Source: Liquidambar formosana (lineage: Eukaryota; Streptophyta; Magnoliopsida; Saxifragales; Altingiaceae). Taken from it: a stretch of DNA of 64,000 nucleotides. Position 1 is the stretch's first letter. Each line of letters begins with the position of its first letter. The notes beneath the pieces are model-generated. The model had not been told where the DNA came from. It was given only the letters and a program-made list of their open reading frames with translations, and did not search any database. Position numbers and translations under genes: made by a program. The DNA is taken from NCBI GenBank assembly GCA_039720395.1, contig CM077827.1:24208375-24272374 (forward strand). Reading direction: 5' to 3'. This document shows positions 46,212-57,715 of this stretch, piece after piece.

Positions 46212-46869
46212 TATAATATGCATAAACATATATAAATCAATCACGTGTACGCATAGAAGAGTTATGTGTGCACCCATGCTACTTGCAACACAACATTAAC
46301 CGAACAAAACAAACATTTTACATCCTCTATTGTCTCATAGAATTACCTAACATGCATATATATATATATATATATGTCCTTAGACACACTATAACAAAAT
46401 AGCCTTTTTACGACACACAAGCACATATCGTGCATCACAATGCCGTGGAAAGTTAGGATACATTCATAACCTATAATGTTATATATATATAGGATAGTGT
46501 TCAGGCTAGCTGCAGCTAACATAGTGGTATGTTAGCTACCCTCATCACAGTCGTGCATTCCTTTAGTGAAGCATCCAACGGTTGGGGCTGCCTTACCTAT
46601 TAAAACATACTTTTGACTCCCTCCCTCCCTCCTGGAATGCAGCAGCTTTTTGGGTGATGTGTCTCCTCATGCATTGAAAATGAAACCCAAAAATCAGATC
46701 TGATTTTTCACATGCAAGCTTCCTCTCCCTCTCACCCAAATCAGATCTGAAAAAAAGTGACTAGCTGACCTTCCTATACCCCACCGCCAGCTGTTGTTTG
46801 CTGACACTCCACCGCCGGCTACCTTCTATGGCCACCTACTGCTGACCCTCCACAGCCGGCGAAAGGTAA
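46212..46869. other. No gene; (AT)n at 46347-46374 and mixed sequence
   Basis: Contains an AT microsatellite and, at about 46503-46545, GGCTAGCTGCAGCTAACATA followed by GTATGTTAGCTACC. This phrase can fold on itself and resembles the terminal region of some plant MULEs, but no inverted partner was found to the right of the FAR1-type pseudogene. Confidence 0.35.
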
Positions 46870-46873
46870 GTTT

Positions 46874-47215
46874 GCTGCTGTTTTGTTTTTTTTTGTTTTT
46901 TTTTTTTTTTCCTCCAAACCCTTCAACTGTGTGACCCCTCTTTCTTCCCCACCACCGGTAGCAACCTCCACTGCCGGCGTGTTGCTACCCCTACACCGTC
47001 GATGTGCTGCTGTTTTTTTTTTTTTTTCCTCCAAACCCTTCAACCGTGTGACCCCCTCCCACCTCCCCACTGCCAGCAGCAACCCCCACCGCTGGCGTGC
47101 TGTAACCCCTACACCATCAGCGTGCTGTTGTTTTTTTTTTCCTCCAAACCCTTCAATCAAGTAACCCCCTCCCTCCTCCCCAGCGCCGGCAGCAACCCCC
47201 ACTGCAGGCAAACAC
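46874..47215. repeat. Three GC-rich tandem units of ~118-132 bp
   Basis: Units start at about 46874, 47006 and 47124 (GCTGCTG then a T run, then CCTCCAAACCCTTCAA, GTGTGACCCC, CAGCAACCCCCAC). They differ by substitutions and T-run length. Frames through them on both strands give low-complexity repeats and are not convincing genes. Confidence 0.65.
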
Positions 47216-47820
47216 TTAGAATCTTTTTTTTTTTAATATATTTTTTACAATCACTGCGTAATTTCTTTATAACTCTAGTCAATATATATATATTTGAGTA
47301 ATAACATGCAATAAGCTTCTCATAATTTTTTTTGAGAACACTATCTGATATGTTCTCCAGCACCCTATAACAAGATATATAGGAAAAAAAAACAATTGAT
47401 TTCCATTGAATTAATGAAGGGATAAAATCATTTACCTATTAGTTGTTTCAAATTTTATGTTAAAAAAAGACATAAATGTTATAAATAAATAATAAACAAA
47501 AAAAATTAATTGTGAGACTATTTATGTAAATAGGTAATTAGTAATTTCCCAACCTTTGTAAAAGAGATAAATAATGAAGTTTTTAAAGCATTTAATTCGT
47601 CACTATAGCCAAAAACTTTTAATTGTATCTACAAAAACCTCCATACATCAAATACTGACTCCTTTTTTAGTTGTTACACACCTCTGCACACTAACCAAAT
47701 ATTATGTGATCTGCTTGTGTGAAAAATATGAAGCTAATGTGATGTGTTATTGATTTCATAAGTAGTTGTGTTATTGATTTGATACTACTATACATACATA
47801 TATATATATAGATATTTCAA
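47216..47820. other. AT-rich DNA, no gene
   Basis: Nothing recognised apart from short (AT)n runs near 47283 and 47796. Confidence 0.5.
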
Positions 47821-47822
47821 AG

Positions 47823-49300
47823 GTGCACTTTGTTCATAAGGATTTTGATATTGAATTAGAAAGCTCACAACCACCACACCATGACTCCTCCTCGATCAAT
47901 TCAGAAATGTGTTACGCTCCCACTGTAATGCAAGGACACAAACCTTTTGTGGGCAAGAGTTTGACTCTTTGGATGACACTTATGCCTTCTATAACAATTA
48001 TGCAAGGCAAATGGGATTTAGTGTTCGAATTGGAAGTAGTAATAAGAATCGAGCGAATGAAGTAAACAGGAAAGTGTATACTTGTTCCAAAGAAGGGGAG
48101 AAAATGGACCGAGCACCAAAGCCTGATAGTAAACAACTAAAGAGGTGTCGAAGGGAAAGACGAGAGAATTGTAATGCAAGACTCATTGTTGTTAAGTCAA
48201 GAGCTAAATATAAAGTGTCTATATTTGAAGAGATGCACAACCACACTTTTTCATCCCTTGGAAAAGTTCAGTTTTTGCCATCGCATGGCCATGTCTCATC
48301 AATCCAAAGGGCACTAGCACAAACCTTTTGCAATGCAAATATACCTCTATCCCAATTTATAAGTGTTTTGGAGTTGCAGGCAGGTGGTTTACAAAATGTT
48401 GGATGCACTAAACGGGATATTAGAAATGTTAGAAGAGATGCAAGAAAAGCAACTGATGGCCATGATGCAGATATGCTAAATGAGCATTTCCTTGCTCAGA
48501 AAGAGAGAAATTTGTATTTCACATACACCATTGAGACAAACGATGAGAATTGGATTTATCATATCTTTTAGGCAGATGCAACAAGTAGAGAGGTGTACAA
48601 ACATTTTGGGGATATTGTGGTGTTCTATAAAGTATGTGGGTAAAGTTAAGGTAGATAATGAATTTCAAACCATCTATGAAGTTGAAAGGCATGTGTCTAA
48701 TGTTGGCAAAGGCACCCAAAAGCAAAATGAAAATTATGAAAAATCAATACTAGACAGCGTCAGGTTGCTTGTGGATGATATGGTTTCTGATGTTTCAAGA
48801 TGCAGTTGTAAGAATTTTGAGTGGGAGGGAATTCCATGCAGACGTTTGTTGCAATATTTCTTTTGTAGAAAATAATATCAAGATTTGCCTGGTAAATATA
48901 TATTGAAGAGGTGGACAAAAGGTGCAAAGTGTCAAAATTTAATGGAGAGCAGTGGGATGAACATGGAAGATGCAGGTGATAAGGGCTTGTTAGGTCAGCG
49001 TAATAATTTATATGGAGTTTTTGCAAGGGTAGTTGATGGAGCCATTTTAAGTGTAGAAGAAACTGAAATGTTGACAGAAGATTTGTTAGCTAGTGAAAGG
49101 AGGATCAAATCACTCTCTATTGGAGAATGTAGCAAAATTTGGATGTTCCTAACAATTGTCCCCCAATCAATTCTACTCCTGTGTTATTAGAGCCCAATCG
49201 TGTTAGAGCTAAGGGATGTGGCAAAAAGCTAAAAAGAGGAAAAGAAAAGCAAGGGAACAAAATTTGAGAAAATGTAATGGATGTAATAAATGGGTACAAT
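47823..49300 (+). pseudogene. FAR1/FRS-type (MULE-derived) pseudogene lacking the transposase core
   Basis: The N-terminal FAR1 DNA-binding (WRKY-GCM1) region is present (FDSLDDTYAFYNNYARQMGF, CNARLIVVK, MHNHTFS; frame of 47909-48571). A frameshift near 47950 separates it from the first ~45 codons, and a TAG at about 48569 interrupts it. After ADATSREVYKHFGDIVVF the sequence jumps to a region near the SWIM finger, so the ~300-residue MULE transposase core is missing. The SWIM motif (CSCKNFEWEGIPCRRLLQ, 48480-48875 frame) has Arg where the metal-binding His belongs. Further stops separate LPGKYILKRWTKGAKC and the basic C-terminal tail. It could derive from a host FRS gene or from a Jittery/Hop-type MULE. 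It is not functional. Confidence 0.75.
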
Positions 49301-52300
49301 CACATAACAAGAGGAATTGTCTGGCCCTAATAAATAAGTTTACTGATTGCTACCCTTTACGACACTTATTATCCATACTTTATTTTTATAATTTCATGCT
49401 AATAGTTGAGTGCTTGAAAAATCTTATAGACTTTCTCGTAGTACTAATCTTAGAACTTCAAATAGCCGTGGTACTGTATCTAATGATGATGATGTGTTTT
49501 CTTCTAGTGGTAAGTGAATGAGATTTAATAGGGGTTTATTTATCTACTCTATGTTGTAATTATTGCATTTTCCTTAGAAAACTTGATGATATCTGCTTAT
49601 AAATTTCAAAAATTCATCTTGTGTTTTCTAATTTTTATCCTTCATGTTGGTAGATGGTGATTGTTGATTCTCTCAATGACTTGGTGGGTTACATTGCATG
49701 AAAGACAAAGGATTAACATGGTGAGTAGTTGAAATTCCCATGGAAGAATCTACCCATATCAAACTTGGTGATCTAACATGGGTTTTTTTTTTTTTTTTTT
49801 TGGTAGGGTTCACAAATAGGTGGAACAATCGGGGAAGAAATATGATGATGCCATTCATTCATAAAATTATTGCTAGCATTTTTGTTTTTTTTTGGAAAAC
49901 AATGGCAAAAATTTTGCAATGACTTGGTGTACTTATTAGTGCGAAATTAAAATTTCTAGTCTTATAATGACTTGTTTTTGTACTTTTTAAGGCATGTAAT
50001 TTAACATGTTGGTTGTTTTGTGATGATTGTGGTAGATGTTGAAATATGATCGAATTCACATTCATGACCCCATAATTATAATGTTAGATTTGGCATACTA
50101 TGGTGTAGGATTGACATCCATGACCCCGTAATTGTTTACTTTATCTTAGAACTAAGATAATGGAAGTTGTACAAAAGTTCAGTCCTTCCTTAACATCATT
50201 GTTTGAAGGAATTTGAAACTTGTTTGTAGCCTTCTAGTCTCAAGTATGATCTTCTAGAAATTTCTTTTAATGAAATAAAAAATATAGGAATTTGAATATT
50301 GTTGAAATTTTAACTGTCTCAATAGAATATATATAAAATGATCTATCAACTTCAATATGGAATGATATGACTTTGCTTGGGCAATTGAATATTCTGCTGC
50401 CTTTCAATATAGGATGATTTGGCTATGCTTGGGCTCCTTGTACGTATATACTTCTGCTGACTTCTAATTCAAGTGGCCCAAGGCTCAAATGTTTTAGATT
50501 TCACAATTCTCTTTTTTTTTCCCCCAAAACTTGGGTGGTTGAGTAGCACTTCTTAAGTCCATCAAGTTATCTAGATAGTCCACAAGCTTTTAGTGCATAA
50601 TGGAATTGCACAACATCCTGACAATCTCAGCTGAAAAAGTTTTTCAACTGCATGTAGTAATATAGGTACACTGGTGGTCATTTATGAATACTAACTTCTG
50701 AGTGACCTCCCAGTGAATTTGTCCATAACTAAATTCATTGCTAAATCTTTCAGGTAGCATGGTGTTCCAATCAATTAGCATCCTACTCACTGAAAGAAGA
50801 ATTATGCAAAAGTGGAATGAGATCACTGAAAGAAGAATTTTACTAATTATCCAACATGCTTCTTAAGCCCCCTTAAGCTTGCTACTTCAATAACTTCATC
50901 ATAATTAACACCAAAAAATCTACTATAATAAACCATTCTAAGAAATTAATTTCTAAACATCCACATTAATATTACAATGATTACTAGCAAAATTATCAAA
51001 TGTTTCAATATTATCATTTCTTCGCGGATTTCTCGAATATGGATATCATTCCCAATCTAGTTGTCATTTCCTTGGGACAATGGTTCCATAACAATGTTTT
51101 CATATCTTCTCTGCGTACCACTCCAACCTTGTCTGTCACATCGTTGCCGTTACAATTCATCCTCCTAGTCACGAACCCGCTGCACAAATCCATTTCATTT
51201 CCCAACCTAATTATGGAAGCAATAATCAGTTTCACATTACAATAATAATGGAATACCATGTAACAATAAATAGTTCCTCACATTGCATGTCAATGCATAG
51301 TAATGTTTATCGAAGTTGTCAATTTTACTATACGCAATTTTGATTTCACATGGCATTCGGCGATTGCAATCACAAAATCTTCACAAATCTGGACCTGTAC
51401 TACATGAGCTTCCTTCGGATGCCATTAATACACCCTATAACAAAAATAGAATGCAAAATACATGTACATCCAATATTAATATTCAAGAAATAGAATGCAA
51501 AATACATGTACATCCAAATGTTTTGTAATTAATGTATCCAAAATTGCTACGAATGGTATATCCCTTATTTGAAAATAGCACCAAATATGTGAAAATGAAA
51601 TGTTTATCCTATCCTGCTTATCCACTATACCAAACATAACCCAAGTGACAATTTTAACCTCATTCTTAGACTCTTAGATTTCATAGGATTCAATGTTTTT
51701 TTTTTTATTTTTTAAATGATTACATAACTAACTTCTGCTTATTATTCAACAAATGAACTTGTATAAAAATTGTGTTCCTAATTATGATTCTATGAGAAAA
51801 AATGAGGCGACTCCCAAACTCCATTGTCAGAGAGAACTTGATGTCCTGAAGTATAGAAGTGAGACACTTGGAAGTCAGCACAACCCACAACCCTAACATT
51901 ACACCACCAATTGGGGTGCCAAACCAAATGACATTAAAATTAAGGGGAAAAGCCTGAAAGGATAGTGGAGCATAAATCTATTTCTATAACTTCTGACATT
52001 TTCTAGTTCAAAAAAGGATAGGGAAGAACCAATTGAAGCAAAGACCGGTTCTATTCTAGTTCAGAATAACATTGACCCACACCACCTTTGACCACTTCTC
52101 ACAGAAGTTAAAACAACATGGACAAAAAAACTATCTCACCTTAGATTTACATACTGAGAAACATCACTATCAAGACTTTATTGAAAGGTGCATGTGGTGT
52201 ATCAATTCACTGAGTCAAAAGAAAAATTGTATGGTATAAAACAAAGAAAAAGACAGAAAATTGAAGGAAATGGGATAGATATAGATTTATTTCCAGGGAG

Positions 52301-52387
52301 CATACATTGTCTTGTTCCTACCAGTATAGATAAACAGTGAAAATAAAAAAAATACAAAAAAACTAATAAAATCTTATATTTCTATAT
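49300..52387. other. No gene recognised
   Basis: AT-rich with a T18-type run (49782-49801). A ~30-bp direct repeat (AAATAGAATGCAAAATACAT) occurs at 51444-51473 and 51488-51517. No transposon ends or coding domains seen. Confidence 0.5.
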
Positions 52388-52445
52388 CTATATATATATA
52401 TATATATATATATATGGAGCATTTATATATATATATATATATATA
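52388..52445. repeat. (TA)n with TGGAGCATTTA interruption, left border of the pararetrovirus
   Basis: (TA)n, then GGAGCATTTA, then (TA)n. The same arrangement recurs at 60360-60402, at the other side of EPRV copy 1. Confidence 0.8.
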
Positions 52446-52489
52446 TTGTTATCTTTATATATGTATATATATAAATTCCTGGGTGTTGT

Positions 52490-52504
52490 TGGTATCAGAG
52501 CCAT
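52490..52504 (+). promoter_or_regulatory. tRNA-Met primer-binding site of EPRV copy 1
   Basis: TGGTATCAGAGCCAT matches the conserved caulimovirid PBS complementary to initiator tRNA-Met. It defines nucleotide 1 of the viral genome by convention. Confidence 0.9.
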
Positions 52505-52633
52505 AGGAATAGTGGATATTGTTATCTTTATATCTGTGCATGCATATTTCAGGTGGGCAGTAGGGCAGAGGAGAGTAAGTCCCGTAGTAAGACCTTTACC
52601 TAAGTGTATGGTGTATAGAGACCATAGGTAGTA

Positions 52634-53929
52634 ATGTTTACTAGGATGATGTCAATGAAATCTACTGCATCCTCTAGTGAGGAGACAGATATTCCTGAGG
52701 AGAGGGAATATGATATAGACAATAAAAAACTTTGCAACTGGAAATTACCAAAAATACCTGCAACAGACATTTATGAAGGCAACAGGTTCTTCCCTGGATT
52801 TAGGGTCCAAACCAGTGAAGAGACAATAGTAATGGATGGAGAACATAAGACAATATTACTCTTCAACGAAGAAGTAATCAAAAGACATTTAGACGACAAT
52901 TATAAATTCCTACATGTAGGTTCAGTACAAATCTGTGCTAAACCATTAGGAAGAGATGGGCTTAACATGTCTCTATTCATGGCACTTAGAGACTGTAGGT
53001 TCAACAATTTTGAAAAGACAATGTTAGGAGGAATCCAATCTGGTCTTCATGCTGGACCAGTATATTTTAACTGCTATCCGGATTTTACTATAAGCTTAGC
53101 AGATAAAAACATTCTGGATGCTTTAACATTGAATGTCAAAATTCACAATTCTGAAATGAAAGCAGGATCTCAGCCCCTTGCTATCATTTACAGAACACAA
53201 TATAGGGTGTATTCTACTTTGATAAATACTCCTGTTGTTAAAAGAAGAAGCGATAAAGGCAAAACAATTTTACTGCAAAGCAATCTAAAAGACAAAGAAA
53301 ATGCAATTATACCTAAGACTTTGTTGTGGTCTGAATTAAAATTTCCTGAAGAATGGAAAATTCCTGAAGCTATTGAGGTTGCTGCTCCTGAGCAACAGCA
53401 ACAACAAACTAAGCAAACCACAAAGATTAAGCAAATGGTAGAATATTCGGATGGAAGTGCAGGGATTAGATTTAATTCTCCCTTTACCCATTCCTTTAGA
53501 CTACCAAATTCTAAGCCAATAATAACTGAAATTCCAGATTCTTCCCGAGCATCTTGCTCATCACGAGCTTCTTGTTCGGCTGTTCCTGTAAGAATCTTTA
53601 GACAAAACTCATCTTCAAGCTCTGAAGTTCCAGATCTTGAACCTGAAACTCCTTTGGTGAATCCTAGGACTCAACCAAATTTACAAGGAGTAAGAAATAG
53701 CAACATATCATACCCATATTATGAAAATGCAACAAATCAACAGGATGAAAATTCTGAAGACGAATATCAGAATATGTCACCAACTAAAACAGAAATGGAA
53801 TTACCTCCAGGCATAATGATGCTTAGTATACCTTTTGTCATGGACAAAGACCTACTAAGAACAGAATTTATGCTTGACAAAAACAAAGAAAAAAGAAAGC
53901 AATTTTTTGAAACTTATGACAAAGACTAA
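52634..53929 (+). CDS. EPRV copy 1 movement-protein segment (30K superfamily)
   Basis: 431 codons from ATG at 52634 to TAA at 53927-53929. Residues about 90-200 form the 30K-type movement-protein core (CAKPLGRDGLNMSLFMALRD, then GPVYFNCYPDFTISLADKNI, then LAIIYRTQYRVYS). In plant pararetroviruses this protein makes tubules through plasmodesmata. The last third is Ser/Gln/Pro rich. In copy 2 the frame runs on without a stop into the next segment, and the TAA here lies where copy 2 has Gln. The two were therefore probably one polyprotein. A second Met (MMSMKS) lies five codons in. Confidence 0.85.
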   Translation: MFTRMMSMKSTASSSEETDIPEEREYDIDNKKLCNWKLPKIPATDIYEGNRFFPGFRVQTSEETIVMDGEHKTILLFNEEVIKRHLDDNYKFLHVGSVQICAKPLGRDGLNMSLFMALRDCRFNNFEKTMLGGIQSGLHAGPVYFNCYPDFTISLADKNILDALTLNVKIHNSEMKAGSQPLAIIYRTQYRVYSTLINTPVVKRRSDKGKTILLQSNLKDKENAIIPKTLLWSELKFPEEWKIPEAIEVAAPEQQQQQTKQTTKIKQMVEYSDGSAGIRFNSPFTHSFRLPNSKPIITEIPDSSRASCSSRASCSAVPVRIFRQNSSSSSEVPDLEPETPLVNPRTQPNLQGVRNSNISYPYYENATNQQDENSEDEYQNMSPTKTEMELPPGIMMLSIPFVMDKDLLRTEFMLDKNKEKRKQFFETYDKD

Positions 53930-53962
53930 CAAAACCAGATACGTATACAATGGTATACGTAT

Positions 53963-56900
53963 ATGGAGAAAAACCAATTCCATATATACTTTTTTGAATG
54001 GTTTGGAAAGGTATACACTATGGAAAGTCAAATTAATGTAACAAGCAAAAATACGACTACTTGGCAATTAACTCCAAGTGATCAATTGGTAGAATCTGTT
54101 CATCCACCCCTGGAACAGATCAAGATACCATATTATAAGGTAAGCGTAACAGCTGCACCTTATAAGGTCAAAACTGAAGAAGAAACACAGCCAACAGGAA
54201 AAGATATTAAAAATATCTTTGAGCAAAACAATTATACAAACCAACACATTAAGACTATTGCAGAGCAACTGACTAGGGTTGAAAATTTGGTTCAACATGA
54301 ATCTATTTTACCTAATCAGCAAGATGAAAAACCCCTTTTCATTCCTTATGCAATACCTAAGCAATATACTAGACAATTGGCCAAGGGACAATTACATACA
54401 GAAATTCAAGAAAGAATCAGACTTCTTGATGATGTAATTGGTAAATCTGTGGTTCAAGACACTCCGCAGAAACCCCAGACAAGTACTAGTAAGGCAATTA
54501 CAGTAATAACGCAAAATGATAATATCATTGACTCTGAAACAGAAGCTGATGATATTATGCAACAATTTAAGCAACAAGAAAATTCGGCTGTTAATGCTAT
54601 AAGGCATGCCCAGCCTATAAGAAATAATTATCAATATCCTTCTTTCCCAGATATGAAAATTGAAGAAAGAGGAAACTACCATCAAGCTTCATATCATGGA
54701 GGAACCATCTATGAATGGAACATTGATGGACTGACGCAATATCAGATACAAAACTTATTACATCAAATGACGATGGTAAGCTCAGCATATCAGGCTAAAG
54801 ACTCAGAAATATCTGATCACGCCATTGCTCATTCCTTAGTTGCTGGATTTACTGGACAACTAAAAGGATGGTGGGATCATACCCTGACTTTTGCTGAAAA
54901 ACAGGCAATATTATATGCAATAAAAACTGATCAACAAGGCAATATAATTAAAACTGAAGAAGGAGAAGAGATTGAAGATGCTGTGTCAACTTTACTCTTC
55001 ACCATCTCCAAACATTTTGTTGGAGATCCTTCTAAATTGAAAGACACAACTGCTGAAATATTGGCAAATCTCAGATGTAAAAGATTAGGTGATTTTAAAT
55101 GGTATAAAGATGCTTTCTTAACGAAGGTTTTCTTAAGACCAGATAATAATCAACCTTTTTGGAAAGAAAAGTTTATATCTGGATTACCAACACTATTTGC
55201 AGATACAATTAGGACAAAGCTCAAGGATCAGAATAATGGAATGATCCCTTGGGAAAAACTAACATATGGAGACTTGATTAGTACTATCCATCAGGCTGGA
55301 ATAGCCCAATGTACTCAATTCAAACTCCAGCAACAAATGAAGAAAGAAAAGATTAGAAATAAACAAGAATTTGGTTCATTCTGTGAACAATTCGGGTTTA
55401 CTTCTATAAAAACAAATCCTAAGAAATACCGTAAATCTTCTTCTAAACATCATAAGAGATACCATAGTAGAAGAAGCCAGAGTAAACCTTCTGATAATCA
55501 ATATTATCAGAAGACAAATTTAAGACAACAAAAAGACCATCATAGGCCAAATCCTAAAAAGCAACATAGAAGGAAGTCTAACAAGCAACAGACGGTTGTT
55601 TGCCACAGATGTGGTAAACCAGGACATTATAAAGCCCAATGTCGGGTAAAACAGGCAATTAATGAATTGCAATTTGATCCTGGATTATCCCCAGAAGAGA
55701 TAAAAACTTTGATCATCAATGCAATTTACAATTCTGACTCTGAATATGAATCTTATTCAGAAACAGAAGAAGAAAGACAAATTGATGAAATAGATCATCG
55801 GACCGAAACAACATCAGATTCATCTTCTGAATCTGAGCAACAATGCCAACAAGATTGCAATAAAAAATGTTGCAACATGATTAAGAGTAATGTTAATCAT
55901 GAACAACAAGCTCTTTTATTGGATATCATTGATAAAATGACTGATCCAATTTTAAAGAGAGAATATTTACAAAGACTGCAAAATACTATAAGCACAGTGC
56001 AACAAAAACCCAAAAGGATTTATAATTTGCAGGAAATCCTTAATGAAAAATACCAGAGGCAACAAACAGAAGAAGTTTCTGTGCAAGATTTGAAGCAAGA
56101 AATTAAGCACATGAAAAATGACATAAAAGAGTTAAGACAACACTCTAATTTACAAAATCTAAATATTGAGGTTCTACGACAACAGATTTGTCAGTTAGAA
56201 CAGCAACAAGCTTCTACAAGTAATGGTAAACAGATTATCATTCATGAAGCTGGTGAAGAAGATGACAAAATCACCAAGGAAAGGGAAAACTTAGGTGAAG
56301 AAAATTTTGTACAACTTCTTAAGCAAATCACGTACCAAAAATGGAATACTACCATAAAGATTATGGTACAGAATCCGTTTGACAAACAGGACAAATATGT
56401 ATTTTTCATAACTGCATTAATTGATACAGGTGCAGATATGAATTGTATACAAGAAGGGATTATTCCCTCCAAATATTACAAAAAGACAAAAGAAGAATTA
56501 AGTTCAGCCAGTGGAGCTAAGCTTAATATCAGATATAAAATAGACAATGTTCATATATGCAACGAGGGAACTTGTGTTGAATCAACATTTATCCTTGTTA
56601 AAAATCTGAGTAGAGAAGTGATATTGGGTACTCCCTTTATTACTTGTATTCAGCCTTTTAGCGTTGATACAACAGGAATAACCTCTTACATTAAAGGCAA
56701 AGAAACTAAGTTTGAATTCCTTAATCCACCATCGGTTAGGGATGTCAACTTATTGAAAGATCAATTTGTTCATCAAGAAGAACAGATTAATCTAATTGTC
56801 AAAAAGACAAAACATCTGAATTATCTTAAGCAAGAAGTTCAGTATAAGCAGATTGAGCAACAACTAAAAGATTGGAAGCTTCAATCGGCTATAAAACAAT

Positions 56901-57715
56901 TTGAAGACAAATTAAAAGCAACTATCTGCTCTGATAATCCTCATACGTTCTGGCATAGAAACAAATACATTGTTAAATTGCCATATGAAAAGGATTTTCA
57001 GGAGAGTCAAATCCCTACAAAAGCAAGACCGATTCAAATGAATCAGGAATTGCTTGAAATTTGTAAAAAAGAAATTCAAGATCTGCTCTCTAAAAATCTA
57101 ATAAGAGAAAGCCGTTCGCCATGGAGTTGTGTAGCCTTTTATGTTTTTAAAGCAGCAGAAATTGAACGTGGTGTCCCACGATTGGTAATTAATTATAAGC
57201 CTTTAAATGATGCCTTACAATGGATAAGGTATCCTTTACCTAATAAGAAAGATTTATTAGGAAGGCTTAGCAAAGCAACAATATTTTCAAAATTCGATAT
57301 GAAATCGGGTTTCTGGCAAATCCAAATAGCTGAAGAGGATAGGTATAAGACTGCATTCACAGTCCCTTTTGGTCATTACGAATGGAATGTAATGCCATTT
57401 GGCCTAAAAAATGCCCCTTCAGAATTTCAGAATATTATGAATGCAATATTTACCCAATATACTGAATTTATCATTGTTTACATTGATGATGTATTGGTGT
57501 TTTCAAAGTCCGTTGAGCAACACTGGAAGCACCTTAATACGTTCTTCCATTTAATTATGCAAAATGGTTTAGCCTTAAGTCCTACAAAGATTAATCTTTT
57601 CCAAACAAAGATTAGATTTTTAGGACATCACATCTATCAGGGGACCATTATCCCTATAGAAAGGTCAATCCAATTTGCTGACAAATTTCCTGATGAAATT
57701 AAAGACAAAAAGTAA
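53963..57715 (+). CDS. EPRV copy 1 coat - protease - reverse transcriptase segment
   Basis: 1,250 codons in the same frame as the movement-protein segment, ending at an in-frame TAA (57713-57715). Domains: coat/gag-like region with VAGFTGQLKGWWDHTL near residue 293; a basic stretch then the CCHC knuckle CHRCGKPGHYKAQC near residue 547; a coiled-coil-like Gln/Glu-rich stretch (about 690-760); aspartic protease ALIDTGADMN near residue 818; RT with FDMKSGFWQI, PFGLKNAPSEFQ and the YIDDVL catalytic motif near residue 1172. The listed ATG is internal to the ancestral frame and need not be a real start. The stop cuts the RT thumb from RNase H. Confidence 0.88.
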   Translation: MEKNQFHIYFFEWFGKVYTMESQINVTSKNTTTWQLTPSDQLVESVHPPLEQIKIPYYKVSVTAAPYKVKTEEETQPTGKDIKNIFEQNNYTNQHIKTIAEQLTRVENLVQHESILPNQQDEKPLFIPYAIPKQYTRQLAKGQLHTEIQERIRLLDDVIGKSVVQDTPQKPQTSTSKAITVITQNDNIIDSETEADDIMQQFKQQENSAVNAIRHAQPIRNNYQYPSFPDMKIEERGNYHQASYHGGTIYEWNIDGLTQYQIQNLLHQMTMVSSAYQAKDSEISDHAIAHSLVAGFTGQLKGWWDHTLTFAEKQAILYAIKTDQQGNIIKTEEGEEIEDAVSTLLFTISKHFVGDPSKLKDTTAEILANLRCKRLGDFKWYKDAFLTKVFLRPDNNQPFWKEKFISGLPTLFADTIRTKLKDQNNGMIPWEKLTYGDLISTIHQAGIAQCTQFKLQQQMKKEKIRNKQEFGSFCEQFGFTSIKTNPKKYRKSSSKHHKRYHSRRSQSKPSDNQYYQKTNLRQQKDHHRPNPKKQHRRKSNKQQTVVCHRCGKPGHYKAQCRVKQAINELQFDPGLSPEEIKTLIINAIYNSDSEYESYSETEEERQIDEIDHRTETTSDSSSESEQQCQQDCNKKCCNMIKSNVNHEQQALLLDIIDKMTDPILKREYLQRLQNTISTVQQKPKRIYNLQEILNEKYQRQQTEEVSVQDLKQEIKHMKNDIKELRQHSNLQNLNIEVLRQQICQLEQQQASTSNGKQIIIHEAGEEDDKITKERENLGEENFVQLLKQITYQKWNTTIKIMVQNPFDKQDKYVFFITALIDTGADMNCIQEGIIPSKYYKKTKEELSSASGAKLNIRYKIDNVHICNEGTCVESTFILVKNLSREVILGTPFITCIQPFSVDTTGITSYIKGKETKFEFLNPPSVRDVNLLKDQFVHQEEQINLIVKKTKHLNYLKQEVQYKQIEQQLKDWKLQSAIKQFEDKLKATICSDNPHTFWHRNKYIVKLPYEKDFQESQIPTKARPIQMNQELLEICKKEIQDLLSKNLIRESRSPWSCVAFYVFKAAEIERGVPRLVINYKPLNDALQWIRYPLPNKKDLLGRLSKATIFSKFDMKSGFWQIQIAEEDRYKTAFTVPFGHYEWNVMPFGLKNAPSEFQNIMNAIFTQYTEFIIVYIDDVLVFSKSVEQHWKHLNTFFHLIMQNGLALSPTKINLFQTKIRFLGHHIYQGTIIPIERSIQFADKFPDEIKDKK

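Noticed and set aside
46819..47211. 130-aa minus-strand frame rich in Gly and Lys
   Set aside because: It translates the GC-rich tandem repeat and its T runs; the repeat explains it fully.
53188..53421. Minus-strand Cys-rich frame in the viral movement-protein region
   Set aside because: Antisense shadow; the CCCCC run comes from the CAACAGCAACAACAA stretch on the plus strand. A similar shadow at 61407-61850 is rejected for the same reason.
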